64,000 nt of DNA from an uncultured Eubacteriales bacterium (GCA_905205065.1 CAJLCI010000003.1:42302-106301), one strand, 5' to 3'; counted from the first letter of the stretch, positions 1 through 8,618 are shown. Made by a program: numbers and translations. The notes: generated by a model from the sequence alone, not told the origin.

Positions 1-1
1 T

Positions 2-2104
2 TTCCGTAAATTCTTTGCTCCGCTTACCAATTTAGGGGTTCAAAAAAATTCCGACTCGGAAAAAACCGACGGGACAAAAGAAAAATCAGGGACCTCCGGA
101 GAAAAGAAAAAACAGAAACGCAAATATCTTAATATGTATTGCAGCAATCTTACCGGACTCGCAAAGGAAGGAAAGCTTGACCGGGTAATAGGAAGAGAAC
201 GCGAGATAGCAAGAACGGTTCAGATTCTTTGCAGACGGCAAAAAAACAACCCCTGCCTGATCGGAGAACCCGGTGTTGGAAAAACCGCCGTGGCCGAGGC
301 TGTTGCTCAGCTTGTAGTCAGTGAAAACGTCCCGTGGAAGCTTCGGGGAAAAGAAATATTTCTTCTTGATTTGACTTCTCTTGTTGCAGGCACACAGTTT
401 CGCGGCCAGTTTGAAAGCCGGATGAAAGGCCTGATTGATGAAATCAGAGCAAATGGAAATATTGTTCTTGTAATTGATGAAATTCATATGATAGCCGGAA
501 CAGGAAATGCAGAAGGCGGAATGAACGCTGCCAATATTCTCAAGCCCGCACTGTCAAAGGGTGAAATTCAGGTTATCGGCGCCACAACACTGAATGAGTA
601 CAGAAAATATATTGAAAGCGATTCCGCTCTTGAAAGAAGATTCCAGCCGATTGTTTTGGAAGAACCGTCAATAGAGGACTCGACATCAATTTTGCTTGGA
701 ATCAAGAACTATTATGAAAGGTTTCATGGAATCAATATTCCCGATGAGACTGTATCCGCAGCCGTAAGACTTTCGGAACGATATATAACGGATCGTTTTC
801 TGCCGGATAAAGCCATTGATCTGCTTGACGAGGCTTCATCGAATCTCGCGTTAAATTCTTCTGTTATTAAGGATGTAGAACTTCTTGCAGAAGATCTCGG
901 AAAGCTAAAGTCAGAGCGCGAGGCTCTTGAACTTGAGGCAGCGGAAACGACAGACAATACAGCCGATGAGAAATATCGTCGGATTGCGGACATGAGAACA
1001 AAAGAGATCGGAATGGAAGCTCGGTTTAAAGAACTCTCCGCAGAACGCGACAAAATCAGTCTTTCTGTCGATGATCTTGCAAAAGTGGTTGAAATCTGGA
1101 CTGGTGTTCCGGCCAGCTCAATTACCGAACATGAATTTGCCCGTATTGACACGCTTGGACAGCGCCTTAGAGAGCATATCATCGGACAGGATAAAGCCGT
1201 CGATGCAGTTGTACGCGCAATAAAACGCAGCCGCGCTGGGGTATCCTCAAAACGCAAGCCTGTATCCTTTATCTTTGCCGGAAGCACAGGCGTAGGAAAA
1301 ACAGAGCTTGTCAAATGCCTGGCCGCAGATTTATTCAATTCACCTGAAACTCTCATACGCCTTGATATGTCCGAATTTATGGAAAAACATTCGGTTTCCA
1401 GAATAATCGGATCGCCTCCCGGATATGTAGGATATGACGACGCAGGACAGCTCACGGAAAAAATACGCCGTAAACCGTACTCGGTTGTTTTATTTGACGA
1501 GATTGAAAAAGCTCACCCTAATGTATTAAATATTTTGCTTCAGATACTTGATGAAGGAAGAGTTACAGATGCGCACGGAAAAATAGTCGGTTTTGAAAAT
1601 ACCGTTATAATAATGACTACCAATGCCGGAGCGAGTATGGCCTCGAATACTCCGGGATTCGGAGCAACCGCATATGAGCAGGAAAGCGACAGAACGCTCA
1701 AAGCGCTTGGAGAGTTTCTTCGTCCCGAATTTATCAACCGCGTAGATGAAATCGTTACTTTCCGGTCTCTTGAAAAAGAAGATTTTGTTAAAATATCAGG
1801 TCTTATGCTTGCTGAACTTAAGGAAACACTTGCGGTCAAGAGAATTTCCGTTGAATGGACGTCCGAAGCTCAGGCCTTTATCGCTGAAAAGTCTTTTTCA
1901 CGTCGTTTCGGAGCGCGGAATATGCGCAGATATGTCCAGACACATGTCGAAGATGAAATTGCAGACTTGATTATCAAAAACTATAACTATGTTATTAAGA
2001 GCGTAAAAATTGATGCTCCTGACGAAAATAACTCAGAAAAGCTTCACATTATGCTTGAATATGATTATCCCGCTCTTTCTTCCGCCGAAGAAAGTAAAAA
2101 ATGA
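2..2104 (+). CDS. ClpC/ClpA-like AAA+ unfoldase (Clp protease ATP-binding subunit), 5' end outside window
   Basis: The frame is open from base 2, so the gene begins upstream; the ATG at 134 lies inside the first AAA domain and is not the start. Visible residues 1-45 are a polar linker such as separates a Clp N-domain from D1. D1 has Walker A GEPGVGKTA (about residue 88) and Walker B VLVIDE (about 157); a short ClpC-like middle domain follows; D2 has Walker A GSTGVGKTE (about 427), Walker B VVLFDE and a C-terminal D2-small domain. The family is a hexameric ATP-driven unfoldase that feeds ClpP or acts as a chaperone. The loop where ClpC carries its ClpP-docking VGF has PGFG (about residue 551), so ClpP docking is possible but not certain. 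Only 6 nt separate it from the next gene, suggesting co-transcription and shared function. Confidence 0.93.
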   Translation, partial: FRKFFAPLTNLGVQKNSDSEKTDGTKEKSGTSGEKKKQKRKYLNMYCSNLTGLAKEGKLDRVIGREREIARTVQILCRRQKNNPCLIGEPGVGKTAVAEAVAQLVVSENVPWKLRGKEIFLLDLTSLVAGTQFRGQFESRMKGLIDEIRANGNIVLVIDEIHMIAGTGNAEGGMNAANILKPALSKGEIQVIGATTLNEYRKYIESDSALERRFQPIVLEEPSIEDSTSILLGIKNYYERFHGINIPDETVSAAVRLSERYITDRFLPDKAIDLLDEASSNLALNSSVIKDVELLAEDLGKLKSEREALELEAAETTDNTADEKYRRIADMRTKEIGMEARFKELSAERDKISLSVDDLAKVVEIWTGVPASSITEHEFARIDTLGQRLREHIIGQDKAVDAVVRAIKRSRAGVSSKRKPVSFIFAGSTGVGKTELVKCLAADLFNSPETLIRLDMSEFMEKHSVSRIIGSPPGYVGYDDAGQLTEKIRRKPYSVVLFDEIEKAHPNVLNILLQILDEGRVTDAHGKIVGFENTVIIMTTNAGASMASNTPGFGATAYEQESDRTLKALGEFLRPEFINRVDEIVTFRSLEKEDFVKISGLMLAELKETLAVKRISVEWTSEAQAFIAEKSFSRRFGARNMRRYVQTHVEDEIADLIIKNYNYVIKSVKIDAPDENNSEKLHIMLEYDYPALSSAEESKK

Positions 2105-2110
2105 TGCCCT

Positions 2111-5100
2111 ATGAACGAAAAATGGTATGAGCTTACTCCGGAACAAATTGCAAAAAAATTTGACAGTAATATAATTAGCGGCATTTCCGAAGCATCCGCC
2201 GCGGAAAGGCTTAAAACATACGGAGAAAACAGTCTATATACTGAAAGCCGCAGTTTATATAAAAATAATCTGCGGCATATCCTTACGGATTTAACTGTGC
2301 TTTTGCTGATTTTTACGGCTCTCATTTCTACTGCCTTTAACCAGAATATTTCCGCATTTGTAATAATATGTATAATAGCGCTTAATGTCACTGCCGCGGT
2401 CACAGCATTTGTAAAATCAAAAGAGATTTTGCGTGATACCAGTATAAAGGCCGGACCTTATGTCAAGGTTGTCAGAGACGGAAAAACGATTTTTACAGAC
2501 AGCAGACAGATTGTCCTCGGAGACGTTATATTTCTCTCGGCCGGTGACATTGTTCCTGCCGACGCGAGAATTATTCAGGCAGACAAACTGACTGTCATGC
2601 AGCAGGAAATTACAGGAGAAAAAAATCCCGTGAGAAAGCGCGCAGGTTTTGCTTCATCAAGAGGAAGCAATCTTTCCAGCGCAGAACAGACTAATATTCT
2701 TTTTGCATCCTCAATTGTTATAAGCGGAAGCGGACGGGCGATAATATGCTCGATATCAGAAAACACAGCCATCAGTAAATTAAAAAAAGAAACTCCCGAA
2801 AACAGCATTCCTTCTTATGAAAAACTTCGTATATTCAGGATTATGCGAAAATACAGTTCTGTTTGGGCTTTGTGCATGCTTGCAGCGGTGTTCATTATCG
2901 CCGTTCTCGATATTATCTTCGGCAGAAATTCAGGACGCAGCCTTTTCGACAGCTTCATAACAGGGCTTACCGTTGCAGTAGCTTCGATGAGCTCCTATTA
3001 TCTTACCTTTTCATATATAATCGTAAGCTTCGGTGTGCTCGGTCTGCGGAGACGCCGCAAAGGATACGATTCTGGCGCGCTTGTCAAAAATATAGAAAAG
3101 CTTGAAGAGGCAAAAGATATTAATGTTCTTATAATTCCGCGTTCAGCCCTCATTGCTTCAGATGCCGTATGTATAGACAGAATTATAGCATCGGAAAATG
3201 AACGAACGGTTGGTGCTCATGGTTTTAAACGCTTTTGCGGTGAGTTTCTTAAGCTTTCGGTAGTTACTACCGGATGCTATGGAGCCAATCGTCTGATGTC
3301 AGACAACTTAAGCGGAAACAATATTTATACAAGCGAAGAAGAAATGATTATTTCATGCGCGTTCAAATTCGGATTGTATAATTCGTCGCTTGAGGGAGAT
3401 TACATACAGATAGATCACGTCGGAATTTCAGACGGAAGCCGTTTTGATACGACTTTATGTATTCATTCGGGAAAATATATTTCCGTATCGCGCGGTGAAG
3501 CAAGAAAACTGTTACAATGCTGCAGTTTCTACTGCGACAGCACCGGAAAACACAGAATTACCGCAGAAAAGCTAAACGAGTATAACAACTATATAAAATC
3601 GGCAGCAAAAAAGTTCTGCCGTGTTGTTGCGGTCGCATCCAAGGAAACACAATATACAAACCTCAGAAGACTGATAGCAAATCAAAGCGACCTTGTACTG
3701 AACGGCTTTATAGTGATAAAAGAGCCTGTTGCGGAAGGAGCGGCTCAAAATATTTCCGCCTGCCTTGAAGCCGGAGTTAGGGTTGTAATGACATGTGAAA
3801 ACAGCAGCGAGATAGGAGAAGCTACAGCACGTTCTCTCGGAATATTAAATAAGAAAAACGAAATAATTACAGGTACTCAGATTTCAGGTATGAAACCGGA
3901 TATTTTTCGTATAAATATTCCTCTTTACAACATGTACATAGGTTTGTCGGCCGGGCAGCTTGATTCACTTGTTTATATGATGCGTTCAGACGGCTATAAG
4001 GTCGGCATCTTAGCGGACAGGCTCGACAAAATTGCGGTACTGAGCGAAGCTGACGTCGGATTTGCCTTTTCAGAAGAATTGTCGGCAGGTTTAGGTTTGG
4101 GCAAGGGACGCAAGGCTCCTATAATAACAGGTGAAAAAAAGGAAAGTACAGGAACAGCCGCACTTCGCTATAAGTCAAGTGTTGTATTGCTGCCTCCTAA
4201 AAAAAGCGGCTTCGGAGGCTTTAACGCCATGCTCGGAACCGTAAAAAGCTCCGCGCAAATCTATAATAACATTATAAATGCAGTTGCGTATCTTTTGACA
4301 ACACAGTTTGCGCGTCTGATTCTGGTATTATGGGGAGTTCTATGCGGAAAATATATTATGACGCCCGTTCAGATATTGTTTTCCGGATTTATAGTTGACT
4401 TTGCCGCCGTATTTACGATAGCCTTTCAGACACCTTCTCCCGGAATTCTTAAAAACCGCGGGAATATTGAAAGAAAAATATCAAAACCTTTTTACAGCAA
4501 TATTCCTTATCTTGCCTTCGGATGCATCTGGGCGGTTTTAATGATTATAACAACATACGCCTCTTCGTCTGCAAAATCCGGACTATCGTCCGCACAGCTT
4601 GTATCAGCTTCCTTTCTCGGATTTACACTGACACAATTTATACTTCTCTTTGAAATAAAGCGCAAGAGCAGTGTATTCAGTACCAAAGTATCAATCAACG
4701 GAATCGGTTTACTGACAGCCGTATTTTGCGCCGGCCTCTTCATGCTGTCGCTCTTGATTCCTGATTTGGGGAGCCTTTTCGGAATAACCGCATTCGGTCT
4801 CAACGGTGTTTGGATAATGCTTATTCCTGTATTGTTCACAATGGTGGCGGCTGAAATATACAAATTTATAAACGGAGATTCCCGCGCAGGCGCTTGGATC
4901 AAATTAAAGCTTCGCAAAATAATATCAAGGGACAAAAACAAAAGCTCTTATGAAGAAGGTCAACCGAAAATAAGCCATGCCGGTAATGAAACCGAAAGTG
5001 AAAGAAACGACCTTTTCGCAGACTTCGATTTAGAATCCTTTATAAAAATATCTGAATCGGATTCAGAAGATTTCGAGTTGGATTACACAATGCCGGGACA

Positions 5101-5413
5101 GGCTAAAATAGTTAACGGAAACCAAGGCAATTCAGAAACGGACGAAACTGAAAAAAAGAATTCAGATAACGAAACAAATGACGAAGACAGTAAAAAATCC
5201 GGTGAAAAACCGTCAAATAAAATAACTGTAACAGATTCTGTTTCAGAAGAAAATACTTCAGAAAAAAATTATCCTCCGCTTAAAATCGACACAATAGACT
5301 CGGTTTTAAATACTGATAATACAGAAACTATCCCGTCCGAAAATGAAAGCTTTGAAATCGGCAACGAGATAATTGAAAGTATATTTTCTGCCGGAAATAA
5401 TAAAGATACATAA
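2111..5413 (+). CDS. P-type ATPase-like membrane protein lacking catalytic residues (pseudo-P-type ATPase) with acidic C-terminal tail
   Basis: The architecture is that of a P2-type cation pump of about 1,100 residues: N-terminal cation-ATPase domain, two membrane helices, actuator domain with a TGE core (168-170, followed by KN instead of S), two helices, a large cytoplasmic region, then C-terminal helices up to about 920. The catalytic signature is gone. Where DKTGT should stand the sequence is IIPRSALIASD (341-351), with Ser345 at the phosphorylated Asp; the TGDGVNDAP position reads LADRLDKIA (634-642), with Lys640 at a Mg-binding Asp; the M4 PEGL motif reads SMSS; and KGAPD is RGEAR. Residues 920-1100 form an Asp/Glu/Ser-rich cytoplasmic tail. 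The reading frame is intact over 3.3 kb, arguing against simple decay. A pumping role is unlikely; a sensor or scaffold working with the upstream Clp ATPase is an inference. The genuine pump at 28566 retains all these motifs. Confidence 0.85.
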   Translation: MNEKWYELTPEQIAKKFDSNIISGISEASAAERLKTYGENSLYTESRSLYKNNLRHILTDLTVLLLIFTALISTAFNQNISAFVIICIIALNVTAAVTAFVKSKEILRDTSIKAGPYVKVVRDGKTIFTDSRQIVLGDVIFLSAGDIVPADARIIQADKLTVMQQEITGEKNPVRKRAGFASSRGSNLSSAEQTNILFASSIVISGSGRAIICSISENTAISKLKKETPENSIPSYEKLRIFRIMRKYSSVWALCMLAAVFIIAVLDIIFGRNSGRSLFDSFITGLTVAVASMSSYYLTFSYIIVSFGVLGLRRRRKGYDSGALVKNIEKLEEAKDINVLIIPRSALIASDAVCIDRIIASENERTVGAHGFKRFCGEFLKLSVVTTGCYGANRLMSDNLSGNNIYTSEEEMIISCAFKFGLYNSSLEGDYIQIDHVGISDGSRFDTTLCIHSGKYISVSRGEARKLLQCCSFYCDSTGKHRITAEKLNEYNNYIKSAAKKFCRVVAVASKETQYTNLRRLIANQSDLVLNGFIVIKEPVAEGAAQNISACLEAGVRVVMTCENSSEIGEATARSLGILNKKNEIITGTQISGMKPDIFRINIPLYNMYIGLSAGQLDSLVYMMRSDGYKVGILADRLDKIAVLSEADVGFAFSEELSAGLGLGKGRKAPIITGEKKESTGTAALRYKSSVVLLPPKKSGFGGFNAMLGTVKSSAQIYNNIINAVAYLLTTQFARLILVLWGVLCGKYIMTPVQILFSGFIVDFAAVFTIAFQTPSPGILKNRGNIERKISKPFYSNIPYLAFGCIWAVLMIITTYASSSAKSGLSSAQLVSASFLGFTLTQFILLFEIKRKSSVFSTKVSINGIGLLTAVFCAGLFMLSLLIPDLGSLFGITAFGLNGVWIMLIPVLFTMVAAEIYKFINGDSRAGAWIKLKLRKIISRDKNKSSYEEGQPKISHAGNETESERNDLFADFDLESFIKISESDSEDFELDYTMPGQAKIVNGNQGNSETDETEKKNSDNETNDEDSKKSGEKPSNKITVTDSVSEENTSEKNYPPLKIDTIDSVLNTDNTETIPSENESFEIGNEIIESIFSAGNNKDT

Positions 5414-5425
5414 TAAAAAACGGTA

Positions 5426-5481
5426 CAGATAACTTCCCCCATTTCATAGGTCTCAACCTCCTACGAGTGGGGGTTATGCTG
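5426..5481 (+). other. Hairpin in the leader of the GrpB-Vat gene
   Basis: CCCCCA at 5436-5441 pairs with TGGGGG at 5468-5473, extended outward by ATAA/TTAT and CAG/CTG and closed inside by AGGT/ACCT or TAGG/CCTA. It lies 27 nt before the ATG of the acetyltransferase fusion and 13 nt after the preceding stop. No T-run follows on the plus strand, so it is not a standard terminator for the upstream gene. It could be an attenuator or an mRNA stabiliser; no function is assigned. Confidence 0.5.
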
Positions 5482-5508
5482 TCGGTATACTGAAAGAAGG
5501 GTGATAAA

Positions 5509-6672
5509 ATGCAGCAACATATAACAATCGTCGAATACAATCCCGAATGGCCCGGTATTTTTAAATATGAGTCGGAAAAGATCCGTAAAATACTCGGAGA
5601 TAACTGCGTCGGGATTTATCATATCGGAAGTACATCGGTTCCCGGCCTTGCCGCTAAACCAATAATTGATATTATGCCGGTTGTAAAAAGCCTTGACAAT
5701 GTTGATAAAAAGGCAGAAGAGTTTAGAGAAATTGGCTATGAATATATGGGGGAATTTGGAATTCAGGGCAGACGTTATCTCCGGAAAGGCGGCCGTAACC
5801 GCACACATCAAATTCACATTTTCGCTGAAAACGACAGCTACAATATCAATCGTCATCTTGCTTTCAGAGAATATTTGCGCGCAAATTCCGGTGTAAGGCA
5901 CGCCTATGCCGAACTTAAGAAAAACCTTGCGAATGAGTTTCCTGATGATATTGACAGCTATTGCAAGGGAAAAGACAGCTTCGTAAAGACAACGGAAGAA
6001 AAAGCAATTCGATGCTATATGCAGTATGGTCCCGATCCGAACTCAATATATCCAAATAAAGATATAAAAAACGTCTGTTTTATAAAACCCACTATCACAC
6101 GTCCGAATATTAGTGTAGGAGATTATACTTACTTCAGCGATGAAAAAGATGCAAGCTGCTTTGAAAGCCACGTTACACACCACTATGAATTTTTAGGAGA
6201 CAAACTTATAATAGGCAAATTCTGCGCTATTGCAAGCGGCGTCGAATTCATTATGAACGGCGCAAACCATAGAATGTGCAGTGTTACAACATATCCGTTT
6301 AACATAATGGGAAACGGATGGGAAAAGGCAGTTCCGAAAATACAGGATCTGCCCTTTAAGGGAGACACAGTTGTAGGAAACGATGTATGGATAGGACAAA
6401 ATGTGACAATTATGCCCGGAATCAAAATAGGCGACGGTGCAATCGTCGCGGCAAATTCAGTCGTAACAAAAAATGTCGCCCCATATACAATTGTCGGCGG
6501 AAATCCGGCAAAACATATCAGAAGCAGATTTGATGAAAAGTTAATTCAATTTTTACTTGAACTCAGATGGTGGAATTGGCCGCCAAAAAAGATATTTGAA
6601 AATCTTGATATCTTATGCAGCGGAGATTTAAGTAAAATAAAACAAATACCGATTGATTATAATTTTGACTAA
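5509..6672 (+). CDS. Fusion protein: GrpB/UPF0157 nucleotidyltransferase-like domain + Vat-type (streptogramin A / xenobiotic) O-acetyltransferase
   Basis: Residues 1-170 match the GrpB (UPF0157) family, with the GSTSVPGLAAKPIID core (nucleotidyltransferase-like fold). Residues 171-387 are a complete left-handed beta-helix acetyltransferase of the Vat class: an IYP start region, NGANHRM with the catalytic His, FGNGWEK-like MGNGWEK, KGDTVVGNDVWIG, DGAIVAANSVV, GGNPAK and a C-terminal WWNWP. The fusion point is Met171 (ATG at 6019), exactly where free-standing Vat enzymes of about 210 residues begin. Vat enzymes acetylate group A streptogramins using acetyl-CoA, so the protein is a candidate resistance enzyme; the actual substrate is unknown. 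An AAGGG ribosome site precedes the ATG. The next gene begins 14 nt downstream. Confidence 0.9.
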   Translation: MQQHITIVEYNPEWPGIFKYESEKIRKILGDNCVGIYHIGSTSVPGLAAKPIIDIMPVVKSLDNVDKKAEEFREIGYEYMGEFGIQGRRYLRKGGRNRTHQIHIFAENDSYNINRHLAFREYLRANSGVRHAYAELKKNLANEFPDDIDSYCKGKDSFVKTTEEKAIRCYMQYGPDPNSIYPNKDIKNVCFIKPTITRPNISVGDYTYFSDEKDASCFESHVTHHYEFLGDKLIIGKFCAIASGVEFIMNGANHRMCSVTTYPFNIMGNGWEKAVPKIQDLPFKGDTVVGNDVWIGQNVTIMPGIKIGDGAIVAANSVVTKNVAPYTIVGGNPAKHIRSRFDEKLIQFLLELRWWNWPPKKIFENLDILCSGDLSKIKQIPIDYNFD

Positions 6673-6685
6673 AGGAATATACAAC

Positions 6686-7657
6686 ATGATCATACTGATT
6701 TCCGGCAGCACGCATACCGGCAAAACAAATTTAGCTCAAAGACTGCTCAAAAAATATCATTACCCATATTTATCAATCGATCATTTAAAAATGGGGTTGA
6801 TACGCAGTGGAAAAATTAATCTTACTGTGGAGGATGACGAACTATTAGTACCGCAGCTTTGGAAAATTATAAAGGAAATTATTAAAACCGCAATAGAAAA
6901 TAACCAGAACCTTATTATTGAAGGATGCTATATTCCTTTTGACTGGCAAAAAGATTTTTCTGATACATATCTTGCAAATATTCGATTTATATGTTTAATT
7001 ATGAGCAAGAATTATATTATAAACCATTTTTCTGACATTCTTACATATTCAAATGTAATAGAAAACCGTGGCGATAATGACGATTTGAATGCGGAAACCC
7101 TGATTTCTGAAAATAATGATAATCTGATAATGTGCAAAAAATATAATTTGACGTATTGTTTAATTGACAATGCTTATAGTATTGACAACCTCATAATCAG
7201 AAGATACCGTCCTTCGGATACTCAGAGCATGGTTCGCCTCTTCTGCGAAACAGTACATGCAGTAAATTCAAAGGATTATACCAAAGATCAGCTTGACGCC
7301 TGGGCGTCTCCGAATAATAATATGGATATTTGGAATCAGCGTTTTATCAATACAAATACTGTTGTTGCCGAAGAATGCGGTATTATTATCGGTTTCGGAA
7401 ATATGGACAGCACAGGTTACCTTGATATGCTCTATACTCACAAGGACAGACAGGGACAGCACATCGGGACAAAAATCATCAATAACTTGGAGCAATATGC
7501 CTTACGTGACGGAATAAAAAAAATTTATACTTTCTCTTCCGTTACTGCAAGACCTTTTTTTGAAAGTCTCGACTGGAGAACGATTTGCGATAATACTGTA
7601 ATGCGCAGCGGAGTTTGTCTTAAAAATTACAGGATGGAAAAAAATTTAACACAGTAA
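6686..7657 (+). CDS. Fusion protein: P-loop kinase-like NTPase + GNAT N-acetyltransferase
   Basis: The chosen ATG at 6686 has AAAGGA 9 nt upstream; an in-frame TTG at 6653 would overlap the previous gene and lacks support. Residues 1-165 begin with a Walker A (GSTHTGKTNLA) and resemble small-molecule kinases such as chloramphenicol phosphotransferase or 2-phosphoglycerate kinase-like P-loop proteins. From about residue 170 a GNAT domain starts (RRYRPSDTQ), with a VAEECGIIIGFG strand and the acetyl-CoA loop DRQGQHIGTK, ending near FESLDW. Both domains are types that often modify antibiotics or small metabolites. It sits between the GrpB-Vat fusion and a DUF4180 gene on the same strand, apparently one transcription unit. 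Substrates cannot be read from sequence. Confidence 0.82.
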   Translation: MIILISGSTHTGKTNLAQRLLKKYHYPYLSIDHLKMGLIRSGKINLTVEDDELLVPQLWKIIKEIIKTAIENNQNLIIEGCYIPFDWQKDFSDTYLANIRFICLIMSKNYIINHFSDILTYSNVIENRGDNDDLNAETLISENNDNLIMCKKYNLTYCLIDNAYSIDNLIIRRYRPSDTQSMVRLFCETVHAVNSKDYTKDQLDAWASPNNNMDIWNQRFINTNTVVAEECGIIIGFGNMDSTGYLDMLYTHKDRQGQHIGTKIINNLEQYALRDGIKKIYTFSSVTARPFFESLDWRTICDNTVMRSGVCLKNYRMEKNLTQ

Positions 7658-7681
7658 AAAATATAAAAAAACAGGTACAAA

Positions 7682-8050
7682 ATGAATATGCAAATAATAA
7701 CACAAAACGGTGCAATTGTAGCATTGATTACAGGAAATGCAAAGATTATCACCGATACACAGTCAGCATTAGACCTTATTATGACTGTAAAATATGAAGC
7801 AAAAACCGAGCTGATAGCGATTGACAAAACATGTATATCTGATGAGTTTTTTATTCTCAGCAACGGTTTAGCCGGAGAAATTTTGCAAAAATTTGTGAAC
7901 TATAATGTCAAAATAGCAATTTTCGGAGACTATACAAAGCATAAAAGTAAACCGCTGAAAGATTTCATATATGAATCGAACAGCGGCAGAGATATTTTCT
8001 TTACAAATACGAAAAATGAAGCGATAGAAAAGCTTGTCAGAATAGCCTAA
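7682..8050 (+). CDS. DUF4180 domain-containing protein
   Basis: A 122-residue protein matching DUF4180 along its whole length: a start strand, the TDTQSALDL motif, ISDEFFILSNGLAGEILQKF, an IAIFGDY strand, KDFIYESN and a C-terminal EAIEKL. The family has no established biochemical role; it is widespread in Firmicutes and often occurs near small-molecule-modifying enzymes and regulators. Start is ATG 7682, with a second in-frame ATG two codons later. It follows the P-loop/GNAT fusion by 24 nt and is probably the last gene of this accessory cluster, since a repeat array and a tRNA promoter follow. Confidence 0.85.
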   Translation: MNMQIITQNGAIVALITGNAKIITDTQSALDLIMTVKYEAKTELIAIDKTCISDEFFILSNGLAGEILQKFVNYNVKIAIFGDYTKHKSKPLKDFIYESNSGRDIFFTNTKNEAIEKLVRIA

Positions 8051-8104
8051 TACATCAGAATAACCTAATACAACGGCATAATATCAATTATAAAATGAAA
8101 TGTT

Positions 8105-8435
8105 TTCGCCTATAATACATTCGACTGTAAAGGCGCTCGACTGTAAAAATGTTCAACTGTAAAGGCGTTCGACTTAAAGGTTTTTGACTTAAAGGTTTTT
8201 GACTTAAAGGTATTCGACTGTAAAGGTATTCGCCAATAAAGGTGTTCAACCATAAAAGCGTTCATCTGTAAAGGTGTTCGATTGTAAAGACATTTGACTA
8301 TAAAGACGTTTGACTGCATAGATATTTGATTGTAAAAGACGTTTTCCCCTGTGCTTGGCAAGTTTTGCTCACTTTTCTGAAGTAGTTATAACTACCTCAA
8401 AAACACATTATAACGGTGCCTTACCGTTTATTGAA
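8105..8435 (-). repeat. Composite dispersed repeat, copy A (head plus about 14 tandem 16-bp units)
   Basis: From 8105 to about 8343 there are roughly fifteen tandem units of 16 bp (some 15), consensus TCGACTGTAAAGGTGT; three neighbouring units are nearly identical shortened forms (GACTTAAAGGTTTTT). Read on the minus strand, the head of the element lies at 8345-8435: it starts TTCAATAA, contains GTTATAATG where other copies have GTCATAAGG, then AAAAGTGAGCAAAAC, then the array. The same head-plus-array organisation is seen at 24581, 31253, 43585 and 63777. No coding or CRISPR character: units are adjacent, without spacers. Confidence 0.85.
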
Positions 8436-8490
8436 TGTTTTGTGCCGGCTTTGGTTCATATTTTGTTTACATAAAAAGAATGTCAAACTA

Positions 8491-8519
8491 TTGCTTTTCA
8501 TCATTTAGTGTGGTATAAT
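8491..8519 (+). promoter_or_regulatory. Sigma-A promoter of tRNA-Glu
   Basis: TTGCTT at 8491-8496, a 17-bp spacer and TATAAT at 8514-8519, with an extended -10 TG (TGGTATAAT). Transcription would start near 8526, about 15 nt before the tRNA. Confidence 0.75.
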
Positions 8520-8540
8520 AAAAAGGCATTGAGTTTGTAA

Positions 8541-8615
8541 GGCCTGTTGGTCAAGAGGCTAAGACGCCGCCCTCTCACGGCGGAAACAGGGGTTCGATTC
8601 CCCTACGGGTCACCA
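8541..8615 (+). tRNA. tRNA-Glu (anticodon CTC)
   Basis: A full cloverleaf: acceptor GGCCTGT pairs with ACGGGTC, the anticodon stem CCGCC/GGCGG encloses the loop CTCTCAC (anticodon CTC, reading GAG), the T arm contains GGTTCGATTCC, and the 3' CCA is encoded. It has its own promoter and is followed directly by a terminator, so it is a monocistronic tRNA gene. Confidence 0.95.
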
Positions 8616-8618
8616 CTG

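Noticed and set aside
8105..8343. CRISPR array
   Set aside because: Units of 16 bp follow each other directly with no unique spacers, are too short and degenerate, and no cas genes are near.
8110..8361. Minus-strand reading frame of 83 codons across repeat copy A, with repetitive FKSKTFKS-like translation
   Set aside because: It exists because the 15-16-bp units happen to lack stops; unit length is not a multiple of three throughout, there is no ribosome site, and the other copies do not keep a frame.
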